A DNA stretch of 64,000 bases from Halorubrum saccharovorum DSM 1137. GTDB taxonomy: Archaea; Halobacteriota; Halobacteria; Halobacteriales; Haloferacaceae. Both the position numbers and the translations under genes were made by a program. Under the pieces are notes generated by a model. The model did no database searches and was not told the origin of the DNA. It saw nothing but the letters and a program-made list of their open reading frames with translations. Every line of letters begins with the position of its first letter. Position 1 is the stretch's first letter. Shown one piece after another: positions 1 to 7,043 of the stretch. The DNA lies in contig NZ_AOJE01000010.1 in the NCBI RefSeq assembly GCF_000337915.1, forward strand, positions 97,653 through 161,652, read 5' to 3'.

Positions 1-615
1 TTTCAGACGAACCCTTGTGGGGTTGAAGCTACCATGGCGAAGAATACGACTCGCGACCGTCTGCTTTCAGACGAACCCTTGTGGGGTTGAAGCAGCCTTG
101 ATCTGGAACTGGAAGGCGAAGCGGGCGACTTTCAGACGAGCCCTTGTGGGGTTGAAGCTTGTTGATGCTGAAGGAGGATCATATACCTACTCATCTTTCA
201 GACGAACCCTTGTGGGGTTGAAGCGGCGAGGAGGACGGCCCGATGCTCACCGTCACCGTGCTTTCAGACGAACCCTTGTGGGGTTGAAGCAGGGGCTCGG
301 GGTGTCGAACTACCCGCCAGCCGGGACTTTCAGACGAACCCTTGTGGGGTTGAAGCGACCAGTCGATTTCTACGCTCGACTCGACAGAGACCTTTCAGAC
401 GAACCCTTGTGGGGTTGAAGCGACGTCCGCGGGCCGCGCCCGCGTCACCTCGCGTCTTTCAGACGAACCCTTGTGGGGCTGAAGCCTCGAAGACATCAAG
501 TCCGAGCTGACGACCACCGTCTTTCAGACGAACCCTTGTGGGGTTGAAGCATCGGGGTCGGCGATGTCCACCTCTCGGGGGCTCGCTTTCAGACGAACCC
601 TTGTGGGGCTGAAGC
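1..615 (+). CRISPR. CRISPR array, trailer-proximal end (10 repeats, 9 spacers)
   Basis: Ten 30-base repeats occur at 1 (first base cut off by the window edge), 64, 129, 195, 261, 327, 392, 456, 521 and 586, separated by nine unique spacers of 34-36 bases. Each repeat starts CTTTCAGACGAACCC and ends GTTGAAGC, the usual haloarchaeal subtype I-B type. The last eight bases match the expected 5' handle of mature crRNAs, so transcription runs left to right and the leader lies outside the window to the left. Repeat 3 has one substitution (ACGAG for ACGAA). Repeats 8 and 10 have T to C inside the handle, and such decay is typical of the distal end. No cas gene is visible in the window, so Cas proteins must come from elsewhere. 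Confidence 0.97.
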
Positions 616-770
616 TTCCGGTTGGGGTTCACCACCTTAATAAGCACATCCAAGACCGCATCGACGCCGGGGAGCTCCTCCTCGCAGGTATCCGGGCCCT
701 CAAACGCGCCGACAGGGCCGTGGAAACGGTGGAGGACGTTCGGTAGACGTTGGTGGCATAGAGAAGTACC
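616..770. other. CRISPR trailer / intergenic stretch with a possible gene remnant
   Basis: After the last repeat an open frame on the + strand runs to the stop at 744-746. Its final ~35 residues (NKHIQDRID...VETVEDVR) look like an ordinary acidic/basic helical protein end, but it has no start codon of its own because the frame enters the array. It may be the tail of a gene cut by the array, or chance. No recognisable family. Confidence 0.25.
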
Positions 771-1259
771 TCACCCCCGACAGAGACACTCGTGTGACAC
801 TCGAGTCATATCGACGAGATGCCGGTGGATGTCGTCGGCGAGCCGGTACATCGCCTCGGCCTGTTCCTTCGTCGCGATCCCAAGCCTGTAGTAGGTCTTC
901 GTTCGGTTCCGGTTCCACAGCTCGGCAAGGTCCTCCCCAAACGCGTCGTCGTAGAGGCCAATCTCGGCACCACGTTGGTAGAGTCGTCGGTGGCTGCTGA
1001 TGACCTCTGCGGCGGACATGGCCCCATCATGGATCAACCGGAACTGGATAGTGCGCTCGATGGCGACGAACGCCGACTCGATCACGACCGTGTAGTACCC
1101 TTGGTCGAGGAGGTTCGAGCCGACCTCCAACAGCCGGCAGGCACGGCGAAGTTGGACCAACTCTGCGTCGTCGACGTCGAGTCCCTCCTCGATCGTTCCA
1201 GGGCTGCCCTCGAAGGTCCGCTCAGCCTCCATCAATTGATCTCGAATATTATCATTCAT
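771..1259 (-). CDS. HEPN-domain protein, putative toxin of an MNT-HEPN pair
   Basis: A 162-residue, mostly helical protein. The ATG at 1259 overlaps the end of the upstream nucleotidyltransferase gene by 8 bases, so the two are translationally coupled. HEPN proteins paired with minimal nucleotidyltransferases (MNT) are ribonuclease toxins, and the MNT partner silences them by adding AMP to a tyrosine of the Rx4HxY motif. Here the corresponding stretch is R117-N-R-T-K-T-Y-Y124. The arginine-asparagine start and the terminal tyrosines are present, but the histidine position is threonine. The protein may therefore be a weak or inactive nuclease, or may use another residue. Pairing and domain look are clear; toxin activity is inferred. 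Confidence 0.75.
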   Translation of the reverse strand: MNDNIRDQLMEAERTFEGSPGTIEEGLDVDDAELVQLRRACRLLEVGSNLLDQGYYTVVIESAFVAIERTIQFRLIHDGAMSAAEVISSHRRLYQRGAEIGLYDDAFGEDLAELWNRNRTKTYYRLGIATKEQAEAMYRLADDIHRHLVDMTRVSHECLCRG

Positions 1260-1917
1260 CGGCGTACACCTCCGTCCGAAGCTCGGAGAGTTGGTCGGAG
1301 CCCACCAAGGTAATCCCATCGTCGAACTGCGGGCGGAGTTGGTCACCAATTCGTTGGACGCTGTCCGTCGATTCGACGAGCGGCTGGTACGTGTACCGGT
1401 TCCCCTCGAACCGTTGGTCTTCGAGATCACTAACGACTGACTGAACAGCTCGGCGAGCTGCCGTCCTGTCTTCGTCAACGATCACCAAGAGGTCGATGTC
1501 GCTGGTCCTATCTGCTTCCCCCCGAGCGACGCTTCCGAACAGGACCACTCCGACTAACCCGTCCAACTCGTCCTGAATTTGTTCCAGGAATGCCCGGGCT
1601 GGTTGGTGGAACTCGGCCTGCGGAATCGAGAGAATCGGGTCCGGTTTTGTGAGCCGGTCTCGGTTGATCCGGACCTGCTGGGTCCGTCCGTTCTGTGCAG
1701 TCTCGATGACGTCGAGATCGGAAAGCAGCCTGACCGCCTTCGAAATCGTTCCTTGGTTTGCCCCCGTGAGGTTCGCGAGCTCGCTCATCGAGTACGTCGC
1801 ATACGGTTGATCGATGAGAACGTCGAGAACGTCCTGCATCGCTTGGTATCGGAATACCCGCTCCTCCGGAAACGGATATTGCAACGCTATCGAGATAGAA
1901 TCTTTCCTATTAGGCAT
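1252..1917 (-). CDS. Winged-helix + minimal nucleotidyltransferase (MNT) antitoxin-type protein
   Basis: A 221-residue protein with two parts. Residues ~25-90 form a MarR/ArsR-like winged helix (SMSELANLTGANQGTISKAV). Residues ~108-220 form a Pol-beta-type nucleotidyltransferase with the signature GS-x10-D-x-D (G128-S129, D140, D142), which is the metal and nucleotide site. It is the first gene of the pair with the HEPN protein. In known systems the MNT protein AMPylates the HEPN toxin. The fused DNA-binding domain suggests this antitoxin also represses its own promoter, and a palindromic repeat pair lies exactly over its start codon. The ATG at 1917 is chosen because the TATA-proximal palindrome ends just before it. 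Confidence 0.85.
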   Translation of the reverse strand: MPNRKDSISIALQYPFPEERVFRYQAMQDVLDVLIDQPYATYSMSELANLTGANQGTISKAVRLLSDLDVIETAQNGRTQQVRINRDRLTKPDPILSIPQAEFHQPARAFLEQIQDELDGLVGVVLFGSVARGEADRTSDIDLLVIVDEDRTAARRAVQSVVSDLEDQRFEGNRYTYQPLVESTDSVQRIGDQLRPQFDDGITLVGSDQLSELRTEVYADE

Positions 1918-1935
1918 ACAATTCCTATTAGGAAA
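1903..1935. promoter_or_regulatory. Two palindromic operator copies over the MNT start codon
   Basis: TTCCTATTAGGAA at 1922-1934 is a perfect 13-base palindrome. A second copy, TTCCTATTAGG, sits 18 bases away at 1904-1914 and covers codons 2-5 of the MNT gene. The ATG lies between the two copies. The arrangement fits autorepression by the winged-helix domain of that protein. Confidence 0.6.
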
Positions 1936-2008
1936 CTATCTGAAAACTCTGACGGTGAGCTGATCCAACGACGGCGTGCTGGCCTTGGGCCGTGTTAATG
2001 TCGTTCCG

Positions 2009-2149
2009 CTATGTCCGCATCGTCTCTCCGATGCGGGCCTCGGTCGGCTCTGCAAGGTATGGCTCGATAGCAGAGTAGTCAGACCATCCACCAACGCTCA
2101 TCGTAGTCTGGAAATCGACTTGGCGCTCGACGAGAGGAGCGAACTTGTG
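2009..2149 (-). pseudogene. C-terminal remnant of a tyrosine recombinase (integrase)
   Basis: Read on the minus strand, ~47 residues starting at HKFA carry the typical end of haloarchaeal XerC/D-like integrases: FQTTMSVGGWSDYSAIEPYL, including the catalytic tyrosine, then the stop TAG at 2009-2011. The R-H-x-x-R box and everything upstream are missing, and the segment HKFAPLVERQVDF looks shortened relative to the family. It is a decay product of an integrated element, distinct from the intact integrase at 3221-4465. Confidence 0.65.
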
Positions 2150-2332
2150 TTGACCGCCGCAGTCTACAACCCCGAGCAGGATTCCATACAGTGATCCCAC
2201 GCCGTCATCGGATTCACAAAGCAGACTGGAGTGAGTCGGTCGAAATATCGGATCTCACTCACTACAACCCAGATGACCCTAACTACCAACGTTTCACCAA
2301 CTCCCATTATCTCCGTATCCGTTTGTTGACGC

Positions 2333-2569
2333 GTGAAGTCGAACGTCTCATGTCGGTTGCCGGAATCGCTTAGTGAACAAGTCGATGCGGTCGTAGAACA
2401 GAGTGGTACCCTCCGCTCGGAGGTGATCCGTCGGGCGATCCAATGCTACGTGAAGCGGAATCCGGACGAACTACCAGCACTCGAAGGCTCGGAAACACCT
2501 AATCAAGACCGCAAAAAGACGAGAGGCCAGACGGATACGTCCATATACGACCCCTCACAGGAATTCTAG
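2333..2569 (+). CDS. Ribbon-helix-helix (CopG/Arc-type) transcriptional regulator
   Basis: A 78-residue protein. Residues 4-46 form a ribbon-helix-helix fold: a beta strand (NVSCRLPESL), then two helices with the turn SGTLRSEVIRRAIQCYV. These proteins bind operators as dimers and often act as antitoxins or element regulators. The C-terminal half (residues ~47-78) is polar and probably disordered. The start is the GTG at 2333; no ATG precedes the strand. No toxin gene is adjacent, so it is either a solitary regulator of the element or a surviving half of a lost pair. Its lower GC and the neighbouring integrase fragments fit acquired DNA. Confidence 0.7.
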   Translation: MKSNVSCRLPESLSEQVDAVVEQSGTLRSEVIRRAIQCYVKRNPDELPALEGSETPNQDRKKTRGQTDTSIYDPSQEF

Positions 2570-2940
2570 TGGTTGTCGTAACCGGAAGGGCTACCCGGCG
2601 AGATTTTTATAAATGAATTCTTCTAATTTAGTCCTGAATAGTAACAAACACCTGGCTCTCTTGGTGCGGTTTCGGCAAGAAGATCCGGCACCACTAAGAA
2701 GCTTATTTTTATAATACTACGGCATCCAGGTACATCCACGGTAATCGAAGCACACGGGTACACATGACAGCACGACACGGCGGCAGTTTCGCCGTGGAGG
2801 CTGTCCGATGTGCTCCCCACGGCTCCCTCAGCCGGTAATTGAGAATGCCCGACACACCATGTCAAAAAAAGCCACCAGTGTCAACCATCGCAATCGTATC
2901 GCCACTAAAACACATCAGTCCAGTACGACGGGGGTCCGTC
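2570..2940. other. AT-rich intergenic stretch, no gene recognised
   Basis: Contains two strongly AT-rich patches (around 2600-2632 and 2701-2722) with TATA-like TTTATAA and TTTATAAT. They could be promoters for the small gene at 2941 or for lost genes. No convincing coding frame. Confidence 0.4.
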
Positions 2941-3132
2941 ATGCCTAGAGAAGGATCTGACAGTCTAACCGAGTATGCGAGTAGAAACACCGAGTTCATT
3001 TCACGCGTTCTCGCCCACGGTGACGAGGAGGCGAGAGCTTACGCACTCGCGCTACTCGCCAACAGCGGCTCCGTCGAGGCAATAGACGAGGTCCAAGCGC
3101 AGTTGGACGAGATCCGCAGAGAGATCCGGTAA
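2941..3132 (+). CDS. Small conserved-type hypothetical protein
   Basis: A 63-residue acidic helical protein. The ATG at 2941 is chosen because the upstream part of the frame is basic and cysteine-containing, unlike the rest. The middle (FISRVLAHGDEEARAYALAL) reads like a single HEAT-like helix pair, followed by a charged helix ending DEIRREIR. Codon use is haloarchaeal. It sits between the regulator and the integrase of the accessory segment. I do not recognise a named family, and the function is unknown. Confidence 0.5.
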   Translation: MPREGSDSLTEYASRNTEFISRVLAHGDEEARAYALALLANSGSVEAIDEVQAQLDEIRREIR

Positions 3133-3220
3133 CAGACCGTTTTCACGTCAGCACCACACCACTGTGAAGCAAGCCGCTTTGTCTGCCGAAACTCGCCGAT
3201 GGAGAGGTATCGTTCGACCG

Positions 3221-4465
3221 CTATTCCTCCGAGAGCGCCTCCGCGAACTCGTGAGCGTCTTCGACAAGCTCGGGATGATCGTCGACGAGCTCGGAGAACG
3301 CTCGGGACTGTTCGAGGTCGTCGAGAAGATCGTTGTTGTCTTTGACAAATCTGAACACGGCCTGCCGGACTTCTCGCTCCTCCTCCTCGATCGAGCCGAG
3401 AGCTCCGTATTCGAGCGGCTGATTACACCAGACACACGTCGCATGCTCCCGGGGGGTCTGTTCGTGACAGCGCGGACACTCCACCGGCCCGATGGGGTCG
3501 GGTTCCTCTTCTTCGACCTCCATTCCGTGTATCCGCGCGTATTCGGAGTCAGCCTCCCCTCCGAACCGGGCGATGTAGTGGGCCGTCGCGTCACTCCCCC
3601 GTTTCCGTCCCTGTCGATCCTCGATACGGGCCTGACTCATCCCCTGACGGGCGAGGTAGGTTGCGTTCGACTTCCGGAAGTTGGTCGGGGTGACGGTCTT
3701 CTTGACCCCTGCACGGTCAGCAGAGTCCTCAAAACAGTTTTTGAACTGCCGATAGCTGATCCCCTCCGGCTCCGACAGCTTCGACCAGAGGGGAGCGCCG
3801 GGATCATCCGGTGCCGGATGGTCGGTCATCCACCGCTGGACGTACGGCACGCTCGGCACGAGGGTGACGGAGCGCTGTCCGGTTTTCCCGTCGACCCGGA
3901 TCATGAGCCCGTGGTCGTGGTCGCTCACGTCGCCGACCGTGAGATCCCGGAGTTCGCCACTTCGAGCCCCGGAGTCAAACGCCATCGCGATGAGCGCGGC
4001 GTCACGGGTGTTACGCGTTTCCTCGATCATTGGGACGACGTCTTCGTTCCAATCAAGCATCTCCGACGGATCAGGGACGGGGTTGTAGCTGTTGGAGGTC
4101 CCAGACGGGATCCATTCGATGCTTGGGGGATACCCATTGTCATCGGTGACACGCTTCCCCATAACACGGAGAGCGGTTCGGTAGTCCGAGTTGGTGTTTT
4201 CGTTATCGTAATTGCGGTTGATCCACCGAACGAGATCTTCCGTCGTGGACCGATCCTCAAGCGCTTCGGCGAGTCCACCAACTTCCTCGGCCATGATGGT
4301 GCAATGTCTGAGGAGTTTGTTGTGCCGTGCATCACTATACTCCGATTTCAGGAGGTCAAGACGATCACTGAAGGCAAGCAACAGATCCTTATCTTCCTTT
4401 TTGATGTCACTACTCGTCTCGATCTTGTCATGGAGATTTCTGATTTGCTTCCTATGATCTGGCAT
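3221..4465 (-). CDS. Tyrosine recombinase (integrase) with C-terminal zinc ribbon
   Basis: A 414-residue site-specific recombinase. Visible catalytic parts are Arg168 in FDSGARSGELRDL, Arg264 in TPTNFRKSNATYL and the nucleophile Tyr297 in ATAHYIARFG. The histidine of the HxxR box is threonine (Thr261), a variation I associate with a haloarchaeal integrase subgroup. A zinc ribbon follows (C330, C333, C344, C347), then a helical acidic tail. It should integrate or excise the element to which the flanking remnants belong. Upstream of the ATG at 4465 is an AT-rich promoter (TTATTAAAG) with an inverted repeat. No attachment duplicate was found. It could be active, but the matching boundary is not evident in the window. 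Confidence 0.88.
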   Translation of the reverse strand: MPDHRKQIRNLHDKIETSSDIKKEDKDLLLAFSDRLDLLKSEYSDARHNKLLRHCTIMAEEVGGLAEALEDRSTTEDLVRWINRNYDNENTNSDYRTALRVMGKRVTDDNGYPPSIEWIPSGTSNSYNPVPDPSEMLDWNEDVVPMIEETRNTRDAALIAMAFDSGARSGELRDLTVGDVSDHDHGLMIRVDGKTGQRSVTLVPSVPYVQRWMTDHPAPDDPGAPLWSKLSEPEGISYRQFKNCFEDSADRAGVKKTVTPTNFRKSNATYLARQGMSQARIEDRQGRKRGSDATAHYIARFGGEADSEYARIHGMEVEEEEPDPIGPVECPRCHEQTPREHATCVWCNQPLEYGALGSIEEEEREVRQAVFRFVKDNNDLLDDLEQSRAFSELVDDHPELVEDAHEFAEALSEE

Positions 4466-4476
4466 TTTGGGGATAC

Positions 4477-4491
4477 CTTATCTTTAATAAG
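4477..4491. promoter_or_regulatory. Inverted repeat over the integrase TATA region
   Basis: CTTAT-CTTTA-ATAAG is a 5-base inverted repeat with a 5-base centre, 12-26 bases upstream of the integrase ATG (minus strand), overlapping the likely TATA element. It is a candidate autoregulatory or repressor site. Confidence 0.35.
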
Positions 4492-4602
4492 TTGGACTTT
4501 GAACCTTCCGGTCGTGTCCCTGCCCTGGCTCTGACCCCTCCCTGTTCCGTCGTTCCCGTTCCGCGGAGATCCGTTTATATGCGTCCCCCGCGGATCCGGC
4601 GT

Positions 4603-4806
4603 ATGGACCGGATCGACGCCGTGCTCCTCGGCGTTTCCGGCGTCGTCGCCGCACTCGTGCTCGCGGGCGTGCTGTCGGCGGGGGCGCTGTTCGGCTTCGA
4701 CGAGTCCGCGGCCCGACCGATTCGGCTGCTCGCCGCCGAGCCGCTCGCGTGGATCGTCGTCGCCGCGCTGCTCGTCGCCGTCGTCGGGCACGCGTACATC
4801 GAGTGA
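4603..4806 (+). CDS. Small membrane protein, unknown function
   Basis: A 67-residue protein made almost entirely of two hydrophobic helices (residues ~5-28 and ~46-64) with a short polar loop (FDESAARP). The start at 4603 is supported by a TTTATAT box at 4574-4580, giving a leaderless transcript. It is the first core-genome gene after the accessory segment. No family recognised. Confidence 0.6.
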   Translation: MDRIDAVLLGVSGVVAALVLAGVLSAGALFGFDESAARPIRLLAAEPLAWIVVAALLVAVVGHAYIE

Positions 4807-4848
4807 GCGGGCGACGCGGCCTGCCGGATGGTGTGTCGGCTCGGCCTC

Positions 4849-5376
4849 TCACTCCTCGCCGTCGACCTCGCGGACCGTCCGAACGAGCGCCGCGAGCGCG
4901 GTGTCGACCGCCTTCCGTTTCACCGTCCCGCGGTCGCCGTCGAGGACGGCCCGCTCCGTGCGGACGAACGACTCCTCGGTCCCCCACGGCGCGGCGTAGG
5001 CCACTCCGACGTAGACGAGCCCTACCGGCTTGTCCTCGGTGCCGCCGTCCGGACCGGCGATTCCGGTCGTGGCGACCGCCCACGTCGTGTCGGCGCGGTC
5101 GCGCGCGCCCGCCGCCATCTGCTCGGCGACCGGCGCGCTCACGGCGCCCTCGGCGTCGAGCGACTCGCGGGACACCCCGAGCACCTCGCGTTTGGCGTCG
5201 TACGCGTAGGTCACGAACCCGCGGTCGAAGTAGGCGCTCGCGCCCGGCACGTCGGTCACCCGTGACCCGACGAGCCCGCCCGTCAGCGACTCGGCGGTCG
5301 CGAGGGTCTCACCGCGGTCGGTCAGCAGGTCGCCGAGCGTCTCCTCGATCGGCGCCGACTCGTCGCGTTCGTCCAT
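4849..5376 (-). CDS. cinA: CinA family protein (nicotinamide-nucleotide amidohydrolase-type domain)
   Basis: A 175-residue protein matching the C-terminal CinA domain alone. Signatures are TLATAESLTGG near residue 30, FVTYAYDAKREVLGV, and ATTGIAGPDGG. In bacteria this domain deamidates NMN to NaMN in pyridine nucleotide recycling. Stand-alone versions are common in archaea, and their activity is usually presumed. The ATG at 5376 is preferred over an upstream in-frame ATG because the residues before it are basic and not family-like. It is divergent from the methyltransferase at 5436. Confidence 0.88.
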   Translation of the reverse strand: MDERDESAPIEETLGDLLTDRGETLATAESLTGGLVGSRVTDVPGASAYFDRGFVTYAYDAKREVLGVSRESLDAEGAVSAPVAEQMAAGARDRADTTWAVATTGIAGPDGGTEDKPVGLVYVGVAYAAPWGTEESFVRTERAVLDGDRGTVKRKAVDTALAALVRTVREVDGEE

Positions 5377-5435
5377 GCCCTCGCTGTGGCCCCCACGCCC
5401 GTGGGGTTTACGCTCGCCGCGACGCAAGCGCCGCC

Positions 5436-6104
5436 ATGACCGACTGGGACGACCGCTTCGCGTCCGGCGAGTATCCGCGAGCGCCGGAGCCGTCCGCCGT
5501 GTTGCGCTCGTACGAGCCCGCGATCCCCGACGGCCGCGCGCTCGACGTGGCCGCCGGCACCGGCCGCAACGCCGTCTACCTCGCGGAGGCGGGCTACGCG
5601 GTCGACGCCCTTGACGCCTCCCGCGAGGGGCTTTCCATCGTCCGCGAGCGCGCCGCGGAGCGCGGGGTCGCCGACCGGATCGAGACGATTCAGGCCGACG
5701 TCTCGACGCACGGCTTCCCGGCGGCGACGTACGAGCTGATCACGATGAGCTTCTTCCACGCGCTCGACCGGTTCGCCGATCTGACTGAGGCGCTCGCGCC
5801 CGGCGGCTACCTGTTCGTCGAGGGACACCTGCGGTCGGCCGACGCGACCCCGTCCGGGCCGAGCACCGACCGCTATCGATTCGCTGCCAACGAGCTGCTC
5901 CGCGCCGGGCTCGGCCTGACGGTGCTGTACTACGACGAGACGGCCGAGGAGCGCCCCGACGACCGCCGACGCGCGACCGCCCGGCTGCTCGCGCGACGGT
6001 CGACCGGCGGGCGGCAGACGTACCCGCCCCGTCCCGGCGAGGGGAGTACGGAGGACGAAGTCGACGGACGGGGCGAGACGGGTGCGGAGCGAACGGATGG
6101 CTGA
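5436..6104 (+). CDS. Class I SAM-dependent methyltransferase
   Basis: A 222-residue protein. Motif I for S-adenosylmethionine is ALDVAAGTGRNAVYLA (residues ~35-50), the acidic loop after strand 2 is DALDAS, and motif IV is ITMSFFHALDRF. It resembles the TehB/UbiE-like group of small-molecule methyltransferases. The substrate cannot be told. The last ~45 residues are a polar, probably disordered tail. Its stop overlaps the next gene's start (ATGGCTGA), so the two genes form a coupled pair. Confidence 0.85.
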   Translation: MTDWDDRFASGEYPRAPEPSAVLRSYEPAIPDGRALDVAAGTGRNAVYLAEAGYAVDALDASREGLSIVRERAAERGVADRIETIQADVSTHGFPAATYELITMSFFHALDRFADLTEALAPGGYLFVEGHLRSADATPSGPSTDRYRFAANELLRAGLGLTVLYYDETAEERPDDRRRATARLLARRSTGGRQTYPPRPGEGSTEDEVDGRGETGAERTDG

Positions 6105-6612
6105 CGGCGACACGGCCGGAACGGTCCTCCGGAGACTGGTCGCCGAGGCGGTCGGCGTCGAGGAGACCGACCGGGGGGCGCTCGCCGCCGACCTCGCCGA
6201 ACGCGGCGACGACCCGGGGCCGGCGGCTCGGCTCTCCGCGCTCGTCGGCCCGGGCGACTCCCTCGTCGGAGTCGTGCCTCGCGTCGATCCCGCCCTCGCA
6301 CGGCGGCTGCTGGGGAACGCCGACGGCAGGAGCGGCGGGACGATCCGGCTCGCCTTCACCGGGCAGGCCGCAAATCGGCTGACCAGCGCGTCGGGGACCC
6401 TGGTACAGCCGATCCTCGCCGAGTACGGGGTCGACGCGTACCGTCACGACGGCGACTCCCCGATCGGGGTGCTTCTCGTCGACGACCGCGCCGTCGTCGG
6501 GCTGTTCGACGAGGGAGGGCTCGCAGCGCTGCTGTGGTCGGACGCCCCCGAAGTCCGTGAGTGGGCCGCCGAGACCTGCCGACGGTACCTCTCGGCGGCA
6601 GACCCCGTGTGA
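6097..6612 (+). CDS. Conserved haloarchaeal protein, possibly TbsP/DUF5821-like regulator
   Basis: A 171-residue protein coupled to the upstream methyltransferase by an 8-base overlap; start at ATG 6097. The C-terminal two thirds (SLVGVVPRVDPALARRLLG... to ...REWAAETCRRYLSA) resembles the effector half of TrmB/FilR1-type or TbsP (DUF5821) haloarchaeal regulators, with alternating strands and helices (VLLVDDRAVVGLFDEGGLAAL). An N-terminal DNA-binding helix-turn-helix is not obvious. I recognise the general style rather than a confirmed family. Confidence 0.5.
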   Translation: MADGDTAGTVLRRLVAEAVGVEETDRGALAADLAERGDDPGPAARLSALVGPGDSLVGVVPRVDPALARRLLGNADGRSGGTIRLAFTGQAANRLTSASGTLVQPILAEYGVDAYRHDGDSPIGVLLVDDRAVVGLFDEGGLAALLWSDAPEVREWAAETCRRYLSAADPV

Positions 6613-6688
6613 CGGGCTCGTGGTTCGAGACGACGCGAGCGTGACCGGGCGCCGCATCGCTTTTGCACTCACCCCGCGAAAGGGGGGT

Positions 6689-6973
6689 ATGAAGGCGTTA
6701 CTGCTGTTGGTCGCCGGGATCGGCGGACTGATCGAGACGCTCGTTCCCCGGGCCGTCGTGCGCGCCTGGACGAAGGCGCTGTACCGGAACGCGGGCGACG
6801 CGGAGCCCCGCGAGTGGGTGTACGCCGCCGCACGCGCCGAGGGTGCGGTCGTCGTCCTCGCCGCGCTCGTTGGGCTGTACGGCGTTGCGACGGCCGAGGA
6901 CGACGAGCCGGCCGACGAGGGTGACGGCGCCGACGAGACATCGGTCGCGGCCGATCCGAGAAACACCGCCTGA
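6689..6973 (+). CDS. Small membrane protein, unknown function
   Basis: A 94-residue protein. Two hydrophobic segments (residues 1-22 and ~49-68) flank a loop with the pattern WTKALYRNAGDAEPREWVY, and the tail is strongly acidic. The ATG at 6689 directly follows a G-run. The pattern of an N-terminal helix, short conserved loop and second helix is frequent in haloarchaeal small membrane proteins, but I cannot name a family. Confidence 0.6.
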   Translation: MKALLLLVAGIGGLIETLVPRAVVRAWTKALYRNAGDAEPREWVYAAARAEGAVVVLAALVGLYGVATAEDDEPADEGDGADETSVAADPRNTA

Positions 6974-7043
6974 CTGACGGATTGATCCCACGGAACGCGG
7001 TCCACCCGAACGTATTTCTGCGGCGTCGTGGTAGGGTCTGGCA

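Noticed and set aside
17-418. Open frame running through the CRISPR array
   Set aside because: It only encodes the repeated repeat (RRTLVGLK) and spacers; arrays of 65-66 base period stay open by chance.
1-615. Transcription of the array from right to left
   Set aside because: The handle-like GTTGAAGC end and the mutated repeats at the right side both indicate that the leader is on the left.
2191-2373. 60-residue frame overlapping the ribbon-helix-helix start
   Set aside because: No acidic bias or motif, overlaps a better supported gene and lies in its promoter.
2623-2865. 80-residue frame on the minus strand
   Set aside because: Cysteine- and proline-rich, not haloarchaeal in composition; the DNA is AT-rich intergenic.
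4749-5435. Arginine-rich frame upstream of the methyltransferase start
   Set aside because: Antisense to CinA and made of Arg/Ser/Pro, the typical shadow of GC-rich genes; the true start is ATG 5436.
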